Below, piece by piece: positions 42,262 through 50,320 of a stretch of 64,000 nt of DNA. Source of the DNA: Parafrankia elaeagni (GTDB lineage: Bacteria > Actinomycetota > Actinomycetes > Frankiales > Frankiaceae); contig NZ_KB893694.1 of NCBI RefSeq assembly GCF_000374165.1, positions 106,980 through 170,979 of the forward strand. Direction: 5' to 3'. The translations under genes and the position numbers were made by a program. How positions within the stretch are numbered: the stretch's first letter is position 1; every line of letters begins with the position of its first letter. A model generated the notes under the pieces. The model had not been told where the DNA came from. It saw only the letters and a program-made list of their open reading frames with translations, and made no database searches.

Positions 42262-43908
42262 ATGCAGGTGACGGGCCACGGATCTGAACGTGACGGGGCC
42301 GCCGGGGCGTCCTCCCGCGGCTCCGGCTCCGAACGGTCCGGCTCCGAACGGTCCGATCCCGGGGCCGCGGCCTGGGAGCGCCACGACGCGGAAGCCGGAT
42401 CGAGGCCGGGGGAGCCGGACACGGGCGACGGCCCCGCTCCGGAAGTCGACGCCGAGGGCGACGCCCGCCCGGTCTCGCTGCTGGGGATGCGGATGAGTCA
42501 GGAGACCCAGCCCGGTCGTGCCACGGTCAGCCGCCGCCAGGCCCGCAGTCGCCCCCGAGCACCGCGGCCCGAGCTCGCGACCCGCGGTGATTCGCCGCCG
42601 GGCCCGCCGGCCGTGCGCCGCAATACCCCCACCCCCGGCCCCACCCCCGCCCGCGCCCCGGCGCCCGGCGTCCCGCCCGTTCCACCGCCCGCCTCACCGC
42701 CTCCTGCTTCCCAGCGACCCGCTGCGCCGGTCTCGTCCGCACCCGTCGCTCCGGCGCCTGTCACGCCTGCTCGGCCGCAGGCGGCGGACGTGTCGCCTGG
42801 TGCTTCCGGACCGGACCCGCGCGGGGGCGGTGGGTGGGTACCCGACATTCCGGCACCGGCACCGGCACCGGGCCAGGCCCCGGCTCTGGGGCCAGGACCG
42901 GACCCGGCATCGGCTTCCGCCTGGGAGCCCAGCGTCTCGTTCGGGTCACTGCCGACCCACCCGTCACCCGCGGCTCGACCGCCAGCGTTGCCCGCCGGCG
43001 CCCCAACCGAGGGCTATGCGGCCGTCCCGACAGGACCGACCTCCCCGCCCCCGGCCGTGCCGGCCGAGCTGGCCGGGCCGGTCACAGCGCCCGGTCCGGC
43101 GTCCGATCGGCTGCCGGTGCCTGCTCCGGCGGCGCTCCCCATCGCCCGCCAGGACGTGGCGCGTGCCCGCCGTGTGCTGGTGGGTGGCTTCGGTGGGGGT
43201 GGCGGCCGCACGACGGTGGCCGCGGGCCTCGGCCTGGCGCTGGTGGCGCGCGGTCAGGCGCGGGTCGCCGCCGTCGACGCCTGCCCGGACCAGTACGGGA
43301 TGCTGACCCAGCGGGTCGGACTGCGGGCGCGGGGGAGTGGGGTCCGTGAACTGGTGACCGCCCGGCCGCCGGTGGAGTCGCTGACCGATGTGCGGCGCTA
43401 TCTGAGTGCCGACGGTCCTGGCGGGCTGGAAGTGCTCGGCGGGGTGCACGACCTCGCCGCTCCGGGTCTGACCGGGGAGGAGTTGGCCGCGGCGCTCGGC
43501 CTGCTCGCCCGCTGGTTCCGAGTCGTGATCGCGGATGGCCCGCCCGGGTGGAGCCAGCCGGTACCCGCAACCCTGCTCGCCCGCAGTGACCTGGTCGTTC
43601 TGGCGAGCCGTGCCGGGGAGGCCGATCTGGCGGCGGCGGACCACGCCCTCACCGCGCTGGCCGCGGCCGGGCGCGCCGACCTGCAGGCCTCCGCGGTGCT
43701 GGCGGTGGTGGAGACCTACCCGACCCGGCTCACCCGGGCGGCCCGCCAGCGGCTGGATGATGTAGCCGCGCGGGTCCGCCATGCGGTGACCGTTCCGTTC
43801 GACCCCGGGCTCACGGACGGCCGAGCTCTTGCCTGGCAGCGTCTTCGCCGTCGAACCCGCGCGGCCTTCGAGGAACTGGCGGCCGCGGTGGATCCCCCCG
43901 ACGGGTGA
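42262..43908 (+). CDS. Proline-rich MinD/ParA-like P-loop protein with degenerate Walker A
   Basis: 548 residues. Residues 1-~300 are disordered and Pro/Ala-rich. The C-terminal ~245 residues have a SIMIBI (MinD/ParA-like) layout: VLVGGFGGGGGRTTVAAGLGLALVARG at about 305, DACPDQYG after it, and VIADGPPGW near 425. The deviant Walker A has Arg (GGGRTT) where the catalytic-face Lys (GKT) normally sits. The architecture resembles Pro-rich MinD-like proteins linked to ESX secretion, but no ESX genes are near. ATG 42262 was chosen because the preceding open frame is Arg/Gly-rich non-conserved sequence. Function unknown; a regulatory or non-hydrolysing role is possible. Confidence 0.72.
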   Translation: MQVTGHGSERDGAAGASSRGSGSERSGSERSDPGAAAWERHDAEAGSRPGEPDTGDGPAPEVDAEGDARPVSLLGMRMSQETQPGRATVSRRQARSRPRAPRPELATRGDSPPGPPAVRRNTPTPGPTPARAPAPGVPPVPPPASPPPASQRPAAPVSSAPVAPAPVTPARPQAADVSPGASGPDPRGGGGWVPDIPAPAPAPGQAPALGPGPDPASASAWEPSVSFGSLPTHPSPAARPPALPAGAPTEGYAAVPTGPTSPPPAVPAELAGPVTAPGPASDRLPVPAPAALPIARQDVARARRVLVGGFGGGGGRTTVAAGLGLALVARGQARVAAVDACPDQYGMLTQRVGLRARGSGVRELVTARPPVESLTDVRRYLSADGPGGLEVLGGVHDLAAPGLTGEELAAALGLLARWFRVVIADGPPGWSQPVPATLLARSDLVVLASRAGEADLAAADHALTALAAAGRADLQASAVLAVVETYPTRLTRAARQRLDDVAARVRHAVTVPFDPGLTDGRALAWQRLRRRTRAAFEELAAAVDPPDG

Positions 43909-43954
43909 CGGACGTCGTGCGAGGCCCTGACCGCAAGGCACTACAGTCGATGCG

Positions 43955-44995
43955 ATGTCTCCTGACCTGCTGACGCCACCCGGGCAGGGTGATGACGGCC
44001 GCGCCGACTCCGCTCTGCTGACGGCGCTGCGCTCGGGCGACCGATCGGCGCTCACCGCGGCGCTGCCGGGTGCGCGGGTGTTCGTCGGCGTCGAGGCCCG
44101 GTCGTTGGCGACCGATGTGGTGACCGGCGCCGACAAGCAGAGCGACATGGTCCTCGTCACCCTGCGCACGCCGTCCGGTTCCGGGGCGCTGCCCGTCTTC
44201 AGCGCGGTGGATGTGATGGCGGCCTGGCGCCCGTCCGTGCGCCCGGTCGCGGTGACGTTGCCGGACGCGTGCGCGGAGGCCGTCCGGATGGGCCTGGCGG
44301 CGGTGGTGATCGACCTGGGTGGGCCAGCTCCGGTCACACTGGATGTCCGCCCGACCGCCGGGGAGGGCTCCGGGGGCGCCGGCTGCCGGATCCCGCGGCC
44401 GTTCGGGCGTGGCGAGGGGATGTGGATCTCCTCCTCCGCGACGGACGGTGTCGGGGCCGCCCGTGGCCGAGGTGTCACACGGGCGGTGGCGATGTCCGGA
44501 GCGGACGGCCTGGACGAGGTGGTCGTCGCGGACGACACGGGTGGTGGTCTGCTCCGTCCCCGCCCCGTGCCGCTGGGTGCCCGTGGGCGGCGGCGGATCC
44601 GGGCGGCGCTGGCCGGCCTGCCGGCGGCCACGGAGGTCTGGCCGGCGGAGCTCGCGCCGCCGGCCGGGCGGGAGCAGGCGGCACGCCCGGTGCTCGCTGT
44701 GGCGGTGAGCGGCGTGGCCGCCGGCGCCGCGGGCAGTGCCGCGGTGGACGGTGTCGACACGGTGGACGGTGTCGACGAGGCGACCGCGGAGATCGTGCGG
44801 CGGCTGCGCCTGGTGATCGAGGCACCCGTCGTTCGTGGGGCGGCGACCGGGGCCGATGACGGCCAGGGATCCGACGAGACGGTGGCCGCGGTGCTCGTGG
44901 TCGACCCCACCGAAGTGCCGGCGGTACGGGCGCATCTGGGGCGGGGTGTCCGTCCGCCGCGGCGGTTCGCGCTGTGGCGGCCGGGGGCGCGGTAG
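43955..44995 (+). CDS. SseB-family protein
   Basis: 346 residues. The N-terminal half (LLTALRSGDRSALTAALPGARVFVGVEA...LPVFSAVDVMAAWRPSVRPVAV...EAVRMGLAAVVIDLGGPAPVTL) matches the SseB N-terminal domain found beside infC in actinobacteria. The C-terminal half has a repeated DGVDTVDGVDEAT and ends in an Arg-rich stretch. No enzymatic motif is visible. It begins 46 bases after the MinD-like gene. The role of the family is not known; homologues in enhanced-serine-sensitivity studies give little guidance. Confidence 0.75.
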   Translation: MSPDLLTPPGQGDDGRADSALLTALRSGDRSALTAALPGARVFVGVEARSLATDVVTGADKQSDMVLVTLRTPSGSGALPVFSAVDVMAAWRPSVRPVAVTLPDACAEAVRMGLAAVVIDLGGPAPVTLDVRPTAGEGSGGAGCRIPRPFGRGEGMWISSSATDGVGAARGRGVTRAVAMSGADGLDEVVVADDTGGGLLRPRPVPLGARGRRRIRAALAGLPAATEVWPAELAPPAGREQAARPVLAVAVSGVAAGAAGSAAVDGVDTVDGVDEATAEIVRRLRLVIEAPVVRGAATGADDGQGSDETVAAVLVVDPTEVPAVRAHLGRGVRPPRRFALWRPGAR

Positions 44996-45509
44996 CAGTC
45001 GCGTGTGGTCTGGCTGCGGGAGGAGTCTGTCCGGCGTCGGGACTGTTCCTGGGCCTGCCGTGGGTGCGGTCCTGGTGAGTTCGCCCGCTGGGCAGGGGGG
45101 TGAACGCCGGCCGTGGCACCGTGCCGGGCCGGGTTCGGGGTGCCGCCTGGCACGGCCCGACCGGCGCTGTTGATCGTCCCTTCCGCGGAGCTCTGCTACG
45201 CTGGGCTGCAGACCACCTGGTGGCAGGTCGTAACGGCGTTCTCGGGTACGGTATGTCCCTTTCGGGGCGCCGGGCCCGCGCGGCGTTCGGGCCGGTCACC
45301 AGGTCAAAGCGGGGGTTCGCCCTCCACCCGTTGCCGCCGTCGGAGTAGATCCGGCCGGTCGCCAGCCCAGGCGGTTGGCGTGCGGTAGCCGGGTCGCCGG
45401 TCGGTCGAGCCGTTCCCACGGCATGTCGGCCGGGAGTCTGGGATGTCCCGGGCTTGGTGCTCCGCTGCGGTGAGGTCGTGCCCGCGCGTCGAGCCACGGA
45501 GGAAAGCAC
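44996..45509 (+). promoter_or_regulatory. infC promoter and long leader
   Basis: 514 bases with no gene. TGCTACGCT at 45195-45202 fits an extended -10 (TGN-TANNNT), which would give a leader of about 300 bases before infC. The DUF1844 gene that often lies here in actinobacteria is absent. A leader of this length before infC-rpmI-rplT is compatible with ribosomal-protein autoregulation; the structure was not resolved. Confidence 0.45.
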
Positions 45510-46058
45510 ATCAGCACAGAGTCACGTATCAATGACCGGATCCGCGTCCCGGAGGTTCGCCTCGTCGGTGCGGAGGGTGAGCAGATCGGCATCGTCTCCA
45601 TCGGCGAGGCCATGCGCCTGGCGCAGGAGGCTGACCTCGACCTCGTCGAGGTGGCGCCGACCGCCCGTCCGCCGGTCTGCAAGTTGATGGACTTTGGCAA
45701 GTTCAAGTACGAGTCCGACCAGAAGCGTCGCGAGGCTCGCAAGAACCAGGTCCAGACGGTCATCAAGGAGATGAAACTCCGACCGAAGATCGATCCGCAC
45801 GACTACGAGACCAAGAAGGGTCACGTCGTGCGCTTCCTCAAGGCCGGCGACAAGGTCAAGATCACCATCATGTTCCGTGGCCGTGAGCAGTCACGGCCCG
45901 AGCTCGGCATCCGGTTGCTGCAGCGGCTGTCGACCGACGTCGCCGATCTCGGCTACGTCGAGGCCCAGCCCAAGCAGGACGGGCGGAACATGACAATGGT
46001 CATGGCCCCGCACAAGGGGGCCAAGCCGCAACGGCTGCCGGAGCCTGCCCAGGTCTAG
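45510..46058 (+). CDS. infC: Translation initiation factor IF-3, ATC start codon
   Basis: 182 residues. Coding begins at ATC 45510: the family N-terminus [49 protein letters not shown] follows directly, and GGAGGAAA lies 5 bases upstream. The frame is closed by TGA at 45471, and no ATG, GTG or TTG occurs before ATG 45612, which would cut off a third of the N-domain. Rare start codons are a known feature of infC and let IF-3 repress its own mRNA. The C-domain shows [16 protein letters not shown] and [25 protein letters not shown]. Confidence 0.95.
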   Translation: MSTESRINDRIRVPEVRLVGAEGEQIGIVSIGEAMRLAQEADLDLVEVAPTARPPVCKLMDFGKFKYESDQKRREARKNQVQTVIKEMKLRPKIDPHDYETKKGHVVRFLKAGDKVKITIMFRGREQSRPELGIRLLQRLSTDVADLGYVEAQPKQDGRNMTMVMAPHKGAKPQRLPEPAQV

Positions 46059-46104
46059 GCCACGGCGCCGGGCACGTCGACACCACGTCACGTGTCCGGC
46101 GGCA

Positions 46105-46130
46105 CAGGTACCCGGCGGTACGGGTACCTG
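46105..46130 (+). promoter_or_regulatory. Hairpin between infC and rpmI
   Basis: CAGGTACCC (46105-46113) and GGGTACCTG (46122-46130) form a perfect 9-bp stem with an 8-base loop, 50 bases before the rpmI ATG. In E. coli, L20 represses rpmI-rplT by binding RNA just upstream of rpmI, so a similar role is a reasonable guess; an attenuator is the other option. Confidence 0.5.
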
Positions 46131-46179
46131 GAACAGGCGCGCCCAGGCGCGCACCCGCACTCACCACAGGGACACGATC

Positions 46180-46374
46180 ATGCCCAAGATGAAGAGCCAC
46201 ACCGGGACCGGGAAGCGGTTCCGCGTCACCGGGACCGGCAAGGTGATGCGCAGGCGCGCCAACCGTGCCCACCTGCTCGAGCACAAGTCGAGCCGGCGCA
46301 CCCGGCGGCTGTACGACGAGGTCGTGGTGAGCTCCGCGGACGATCGGCGCATCAAGCGTCTGCTGTCCCGCTGA
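46180..46374 (+). CDS. rpmI: 50S ribosomal protein L35
   Basis: 64 residues, very basic. [43 protein letters not shown] is the L35 signature region. The ATG begins the family-standard MPKMKSH. Second gene of the infC-rpmI-rplT operon. Confidence 0.97.
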   Translation: MPKMKSHTGTGKRFRVTGTGKVMRRRANRAHLLEHKSSRRTRRLYDEVVVSSADDRRIKRLLSR

Positions 46375-46379
46375 CAGCT

Positions 46380-46416
46380 CCGGCCCGGCAGCCGTCCTGG
46401 GCGGTGCGCGGGCCGG
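46380..46416 (+). other. Intercistronic hairpin between rpmI and rplT
   Basis: CCGGCCCG (46380-46387) pairs with CGGGCCGG (46409-46416), an 8-bp perfect stem with a 21-base loop, starting 6 bases after the rpmI stop. It leaves the rplT ribosome site (GAAGGAG) free. Possibly mRNA processing or stability; low certainty. Confidence 0.4.
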
Positions 46417-46447
46417 AGGCTAACGAACGAAGGAGACAGGTGCCCTC

Positions 46448-46828
46448 ATGGCACGCGTGAAGCGGGCGGTCAACGCCCAGAAGAAGCGCCGCGAGGTCCT
46501 CGAGGCCGCCAGCGGCTACCGGGGTCAGCGGTCCCGGCTGTACCGCAAGGCCAAGGAGCAGATGCTCCATTCGATGACCTACTCCTACCGGGACCGTCGC
46601 GCGCGCAAGGGCGACTTCCGGCAGCTGTGGATCACTCGGATCAATGCCGCCGCTCGGGCGAACGGCATGACCTACAACCGGTTCGTCCAGGGCCTGCGCC
46701 TGGCCGGGGTCGAGGTCGACCGCAAGATCCTCGCCGATCTCGCCGTCAACGACGCGGCCGCCTTCGCGGCTCTCGTCGAGGTCGCGCGCGCCGCGCTGCC
46801 GGCGGCGGCCGAGACCTCGGCGGCCTGA
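46448..46828 (+). CDS. rplT: 50S ribosomal protein L20
   Basis: 126 residues. [82 protein letters not shown] covers the whole family. L20 binds 23S rRNA early in 50S assembly and is an autoregulator of its operon in other bacteria. Ribosome site GAAGGAG upstream. Confidence 0.98.
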   Translation: MARVKRAVNAQKKRREVLEAASGYRGQRSRLYRKAKEQMLHSMTYSYRDRRARKGDFRQLWITRINAAARANGMTYNRFVQGLRLAGVEVDRKILADLAVNDAAAFAALVEVARAALPAAAETSAA

Positions 46829-46847
46829 GAGTCTCTGGCGCCGGCCG

Positions 46848-47777
46848 GTGACGTCGCGCCGTCCGCAGGGCCGTTCCGCGGGCCGGCCGGCATCCGCTGC
46901 CGGCCGGCGCCCCGGCGGCACGGGTGTCCGGCCCGCGGCAGCCTCACTCGGGCAGCCGGAGGGGATCCGTTCCTCCCGGGTCGCCGCCGCCCGCCGGCTA
47001 CGGCGCGCGGCGGCACGCCGCGACGAGGGCTTGTTTCTCGTCGAGGGCGTTCAGGCGGTCACCGCGGCGCTGGTCGCCGGCGCCCTGGTGGAACTGTTCG
47101 TCGGTGAGTCGGCGGCCGTGCGGCACGCGGACCTGATCGCCGGGACGGATGTCCCGGTCCGCCTCATGACCGACGCGGCGGCGGCGGCGTTGTCCGAGAC
47201 GGTGACGCCGCAGGGGCTGGTTGGTGTCGCCGAGCTTCCCGGGCACCGGCTCGCCGATCTGGGCAGGCCCCGGCTGGTCGCGATCTGTGAGGGTGCGAAC
47301 GACCCGGGGAACGCCGGCACGGTGATCCGCTCGGCGGACGCGGCCGGTGCCGACGCCGTGGTCTTCGTCGGGGACAGTGTCGACCCGTTCGGCGGCAAGT
47401 GCGTCCGGGCCTCGGCCGGCAGCATCTTCCATCTGCCGGTGGTGGTGGCCGAGGATGCGCTCGCCGTGGTGGCGTCGGTGCGTGAGGCCGGGTGCCGGGT
47501 CCTCGCCGCGTCCGGCCATGCCGCCCGCGATCTCGACGACCTCGCGTCCGAGGGCATTCTCGCGGTGCCGACGGCCTGGGTCTTCGGTAACGAGGCCCGG
47601 GGCCTCACGGAGCGGACGGTGGCGTCCGCGGACACGGCGGTGCGGGTGCCGGTGTACGGTCAGGCCGAGTCACTGAATCTTGCGGTTGCGTCGGCACTGT
47701 GCCTGTATGCGTCAGCGCGGGCGCAGCGGGTGGTGGGGTCCGCGACGTCCGGTGTCAGGGGAGGTGGGGCGCATTGA
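46848..47777 (+). CDS. SpoU/TrmH-family 23S rRNA methyltransferase
   Basis: 309 residues. After a ~50-residue basic extension, a substrate-binding domain (EGLFLVEGVQAVTAALVAGALVELFVG) precedes the knotted SPOUT methyltransferase. Motif 1 is CEGANDPGNAGTVIRSADAAGADAVVFVGDSVDPFGGKCVRASAGSIFHLPV, motif 2 is AWVFGNEARGLTE and motif 3 is VPVYGQAESLNLAVASALCLY. Family members methylate ribose 2'-OH in 23S rRNA or tRNA; the thiostrepton-resistance type is one subgroup, but I cannot assign the base. It follows rplT, the usual actinobacterial place, and its stop overlaps the next start. Confidence 0.9.
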   Translation: MTSRRPQGRSAGRPASAAGRRPGGTGVRPAAASLGQPEGIRSSRVAAARRLRRAAARRDEGLFLVEGVQAVTAALVAGALVELFVGESAAVRHADLIAGTDVPVRLMTDAAAAALSETVTPQGLVGVAELPGHRLADLGRPRLVAICEGANDPGNAGTVIRSADAAGADAVVFVGDSVDPFGGKCVRASAGSIFHLPVVVAEDALAVVASVREAGCRVLAASGHAARDLDDLASEGILAVPTAWVFGNEARGLTERTVASADTAVRVPVYGQAESLNLAVASALCLYASARAQRVVGSATSGVRGGGAH

Positions 47778-49081
47778 CGCGCATCGTCGCGTCCACCCCT
47801 GGGCAGGCTGTTCCCGGGCATCCGGTCCCGGAGCCCGTGGCGGCCCCGGGGCACCCGGTGACTCCGGAGCACGAGCGCCCTGCCGGGCAGGACGGCGTCA
47901 CCGTGTACCACGGCACGACTGAGTACGACGACATACCTGAGAAGTACGACGACATACCTGAGAACGACGGCGCGACCGGGGCGTACGGCGCACCCGGAAC
48001 CGGTGAGTCCGAGACCACGGAGGAGTCGGTGGACGTGCTTTCTCCGGCCACCCTCGACCTGCTGCCCGACCCGGTCGTCGTCACCGACGCCACCGGCACC
48101 GTGGAGATGTTCAACCTCGCCGCGTCGAAGGTGACGGGGCTGGCCGCCGGACAGGCGGTGGGGCGGCACGTCACCGAGGTCATGCCTCTGCTCGACGAGC
48201 GGGGCAACGACTGGTGGGAGTGCTCGCGGCCGAGTCGCGAGCTGCCGCGGGTGACCGGGCAGCCCGAGCGCCGGCTGACCTACGCCGGTCCCGTCGCCGA
48301 TCACGACTTCAACGTCACCGCCCGTTTCACCCGGGTCGAGGGCGTTCTCGTCCGGGTCGCGGTCTGCCTGCGGGACACGGTGAGCAGGGAGCGGATCGAA
48401 CGTAACCGGGCGGATCTCATCGCCACGGTCGCCCACGAGCTTCGCTCGCCTCTGACCAGCGTGAAGGGGTTCACCGCGACGCTGCTCGCCCGGTGGGACC
48501 GGTTCACCGACGAGCAGAAGAAGCTCATGCTCAACACCGTCAACACCGACGCGGACCGGGTCACCCGGCTGCTCACCGAGCTGTTGGACGTCTCCCGCAT
48601 CGACGCCGGCCGGGTGCAGATCCGCAAGCAGATCGTCGACATGCGGGCCGCCGTCCGGCGTGTCGTCGAGGGCAAGATCGCTGCCGGCTCGGCCGCGGCG
48701 GATCGGTTCGACGTCCGCATGGAGGGCGAGCTGCCCGAGATGTGGGTAGATCCCGACAAGATTGATCAGGTTCTCCACAACCTCATCGACAACGCGCTGC
48801 GCCACGGCGCGGGTACTGTGACCGTCGTGCTGAGCGGGACGCCTACAGGCGCCGAGGTGACGGTCACCGACGAGGGCGAGGGAGTTCCGGAGGCCAACGC
48901 GATCCGGGTGTTCGCCAAGTTCTGGCGCGGCGCGAGCCGCGGCAACGGCACGGGTCTCGGCCTCTACATCGCCAAGGCGCTCATCGAGTCGCACGGCGGG
49001 ACGATTTCGGTCGGAAGAGCACCGCACGGCGGCGCGGAGTTCCGATTTTTCCTGCCCGCCGGTGGGCCCGTGTTCGGCTGA
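47774..49081 (+). CDS. PAS-domain sensor histidine kinase
   Basis: 435 residues from TTG 47774, which overlaps the preceding stop (TTGA). Residues 1-~85 are disordered and include a doubled YDDIPEK encoded by 21-bp repeats (47924-47964). A PAS domain follows (LLPDPVVVTDATGTVEMFNLAASKVTG). The HisKA helix has IATVAHELRSPLTSVKGF, the phospho-acceptor His near 221. The ATPase domain has N box QVLHNLIDNALRHG, G1 VTDEGEGVPE and G2 GNGTGLGLYIAKAL. No transmembrane helix is visible, so it is probably a soluble sensor. No response regulator is adjacent. Later starts (GTG 47902, GTG 48028) are possible. Confidence 0.9.
   Translation: MTRIVASTPGQAVPGHPVPEPVAAPGHPVTPEHERPAGQDGVTVYHGTTEYDDIPEKYDDIPENDGATGAYGAPGTGESETTEESVDVLSPATLDLLPDPVVVTDATGTVEMFNLAASKVTGLAAGQAVGRHVTEVMPLLDERGNDWWECSRPSRELPRVTGQPERRLTYAGPVADHDFNVTARFTRVEGVLVRVAVCLRDTVSRERIERNRADLIATVAHELRSPLTSVKGFTATLLARWDRFTDEQKKLMLNTVNTDADRVTRLLTELLDVSRIDAGRVQIRKQIVDMRAAVRRVVEGKIAAGSAAADRFDVRMEGELPEMWVDPDKIDQVLHNLIDNALRHGAGTVTVVLSGTPTGAEVTVTDEGEGVPEANAIRVFAKFWRGASRGNGTGLGLYIAKALIESHGGTISVGRAPHGGAEFRFFLPAGGPVFG
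47924..47964 (+). repeat. 21-bp direct duplication in the histidine kinase N-terminus
   Basis: tacgacgacatacctgagaa occurs at 47924-47943 and 47945-47964 (period 21), encoding YDDIPEK-YDDIPEN. It is more AT-rich than its surroundings and lies in the non-conserved N-terminus. Confidence 0.85.
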
Positions 49082-49165
49082 GACCACGTCTGGCTGAGGC
49101 CACGTGCGGCTGAGGCCACGCGACGTATCACCGGCGGGCGCCCCGGGAGAACCGACCCAACCGTT

Positions 49166-49190
49166 CGGGCGGGCCACGCCGGCCCGCCCG
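49166..49190 (+). promoter_or_regulatory. Hairpin just upstream of pheS
   Basis: CGGGCGGGCC (49166-49175) and GGCCCGCCCG (49181-49190) form a perfect 10-bp stem with loop ACGCC, ending 7 bases before ATG 49198. It occupies the place where a ribosome site is expected; none is visible. It might be an attenuator, a terminator for the kinase gene, or a translational control element. Confidence 0.5.
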
Positions 49191-49197
49191 CCCACCG

Positions 49198-50316
49198 ATG
49201 AGGATGATCATCGTGCCCGCCCCCAACGAGACCGCTGATCCCGTGGATCTCGGTGCCCTGGAACCGGATCGGCTGGACCGTGACGTGGCCGCGGCGCTCG
49301 CCGCGATCGCCGCGGCGGACAGCCTGGACGCGCTGGCCGCGGTGCGCACCGCGCACGTGGACGGCCAGTCCGCGCCGCTGGCGCTTGCCCGCCGCGAGCT
49401 GGGTTCGCTCCCGCGCGAGCACCGCGCGCAGGCCGGCCGGGCGCACAACGCCGCGACCGGCACGGTTCGCGCCGCCTACGAGGCCCGGCTCGCGGAGCTC
49501 ACCGAGCGTCGTGACGCCGAGATTCTGATCGCCGAGCGGGTGGACGTCACCCTGCCCGTGGACCGGCGCCGCCGCGGCGCACGCCACCCGCTGACGCTGC
49601 TCTCCGACCGGCTCACCGACGTCTTCGTGGCCATGGGCTACGAGGTCGCCGAAGGCCCTGAGGTCGAGCACGACTGGTTCAACTTCGAGGCGCTCAACAT
49701 GGCGCCGGACCATCCCGCCCGCAGCGAGCACGACACGCTGTACGTAGCGCCCGAGGGGTCGGGTCGCCTGCTGCGCACGCACACCTCCCCGGTCCAGATC
49801 CGCTCGCTGCTGGCCCGTCCACTGCCGGTGTACGTGGTCTGCCCCGGGCGTACCTACCGCAACGACACGATCGACGCGACGCATTCTCCGGTGTTCGGGC
49901 AGCTCGAGTGCCTGGCCGTCGACGAGGGCATCACCATGGCCGACCTGCGCGGCACCCTGGAGGTGTTCGCCCAGGCGCTCTTCGGCTCGGGCCTGTCGAC
50001 CCGGCTGCGGCCGTCGTTCTTCCCCTTCACCGAGCCGTCCGCGGAGCTCGACGTCCAGTGCTTCGCCTGCCATGGCGACGCCGGCCGCCAGCCCTGCCGG
50101 GTCTGCTCCGACGAGGGCTGGATCGAGGCCGGCGGCTGCGGCATGGTCGACCCGAACGTGCTGCGGGCCTGCGGGGTCGACCCCGACCGCTACAGCGGCT
50201 TCGCCTTCGGGATGGGCCTGGAACGTGCCGCGATGACCAGGCATGACGTGCGGGAGATCCGGGACTTCGTCGACGGCGACGTCCGGTTCGGCCTGCCGTT
50301 CGGAAGCGAGGGCTGA
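49198..50316 (+). CDS. pheS: Phenylalanyl-tRNA synthetase alpha chain
   Basis: 372 residues. An N-terminal coiled-coil region (SLDALAAVRTAHVDGQ...RRELGSLPREHRAQAGRAHNAATGTV) is followed by the class II catalytic core: HPLTLLSDRLTDVFVAMGYEVAEGPEVEHDWFNFEALNMAPDHPARSEHDTLY, motif 2 CPGRTYRNDTIDATHSPVFGQLECLAVDEGI and motif 3 FGMGLERAAM. Two further in-frame starts at 49204 and 49213 are close. Forms an alpha2-beta2 enzyme with PheT, encoded next. Confidence 0.96.
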   Translation: MRMIIVPAPNETADPVDLGALEPDRLDRDVAAALAAIAAADSLDALAAVRTAHVDGQSAPLALARRELGSLPREHRAQAGRAHNAATGTVRAAYEARLAELTERRDAEILIAERVDVTLPVDRRRRGARHPLTLLSDRLTDVFVAMGYEVAEGPEVEHDWFNFEALNMAPDHPARSEHDTLYVAPEGSGRLLRTHTSPVQIRSLLARPLPVYVVCPGRTYRNDTIDATHSPVFGQLECLAVDEGITMADLRGTLEVFAQALFGSGLSTRLRPSFFPFTEPSAELDVQCFACHGDAGRQPCRVCSDEGWIEAGGCGMVDPNVLRACGVDPDRYSGFAFGMGLERAAMTRHDVREIRDFVDGDVRFGLPFGSEG

Positions 50317-50320
50317 CCCG

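Noticed and set aside
44996-45509. Short open frames in the infC leader
   Set aside because: Translations have no conserved content, and the expected DUF1844 protein sequence was not found in any frame.
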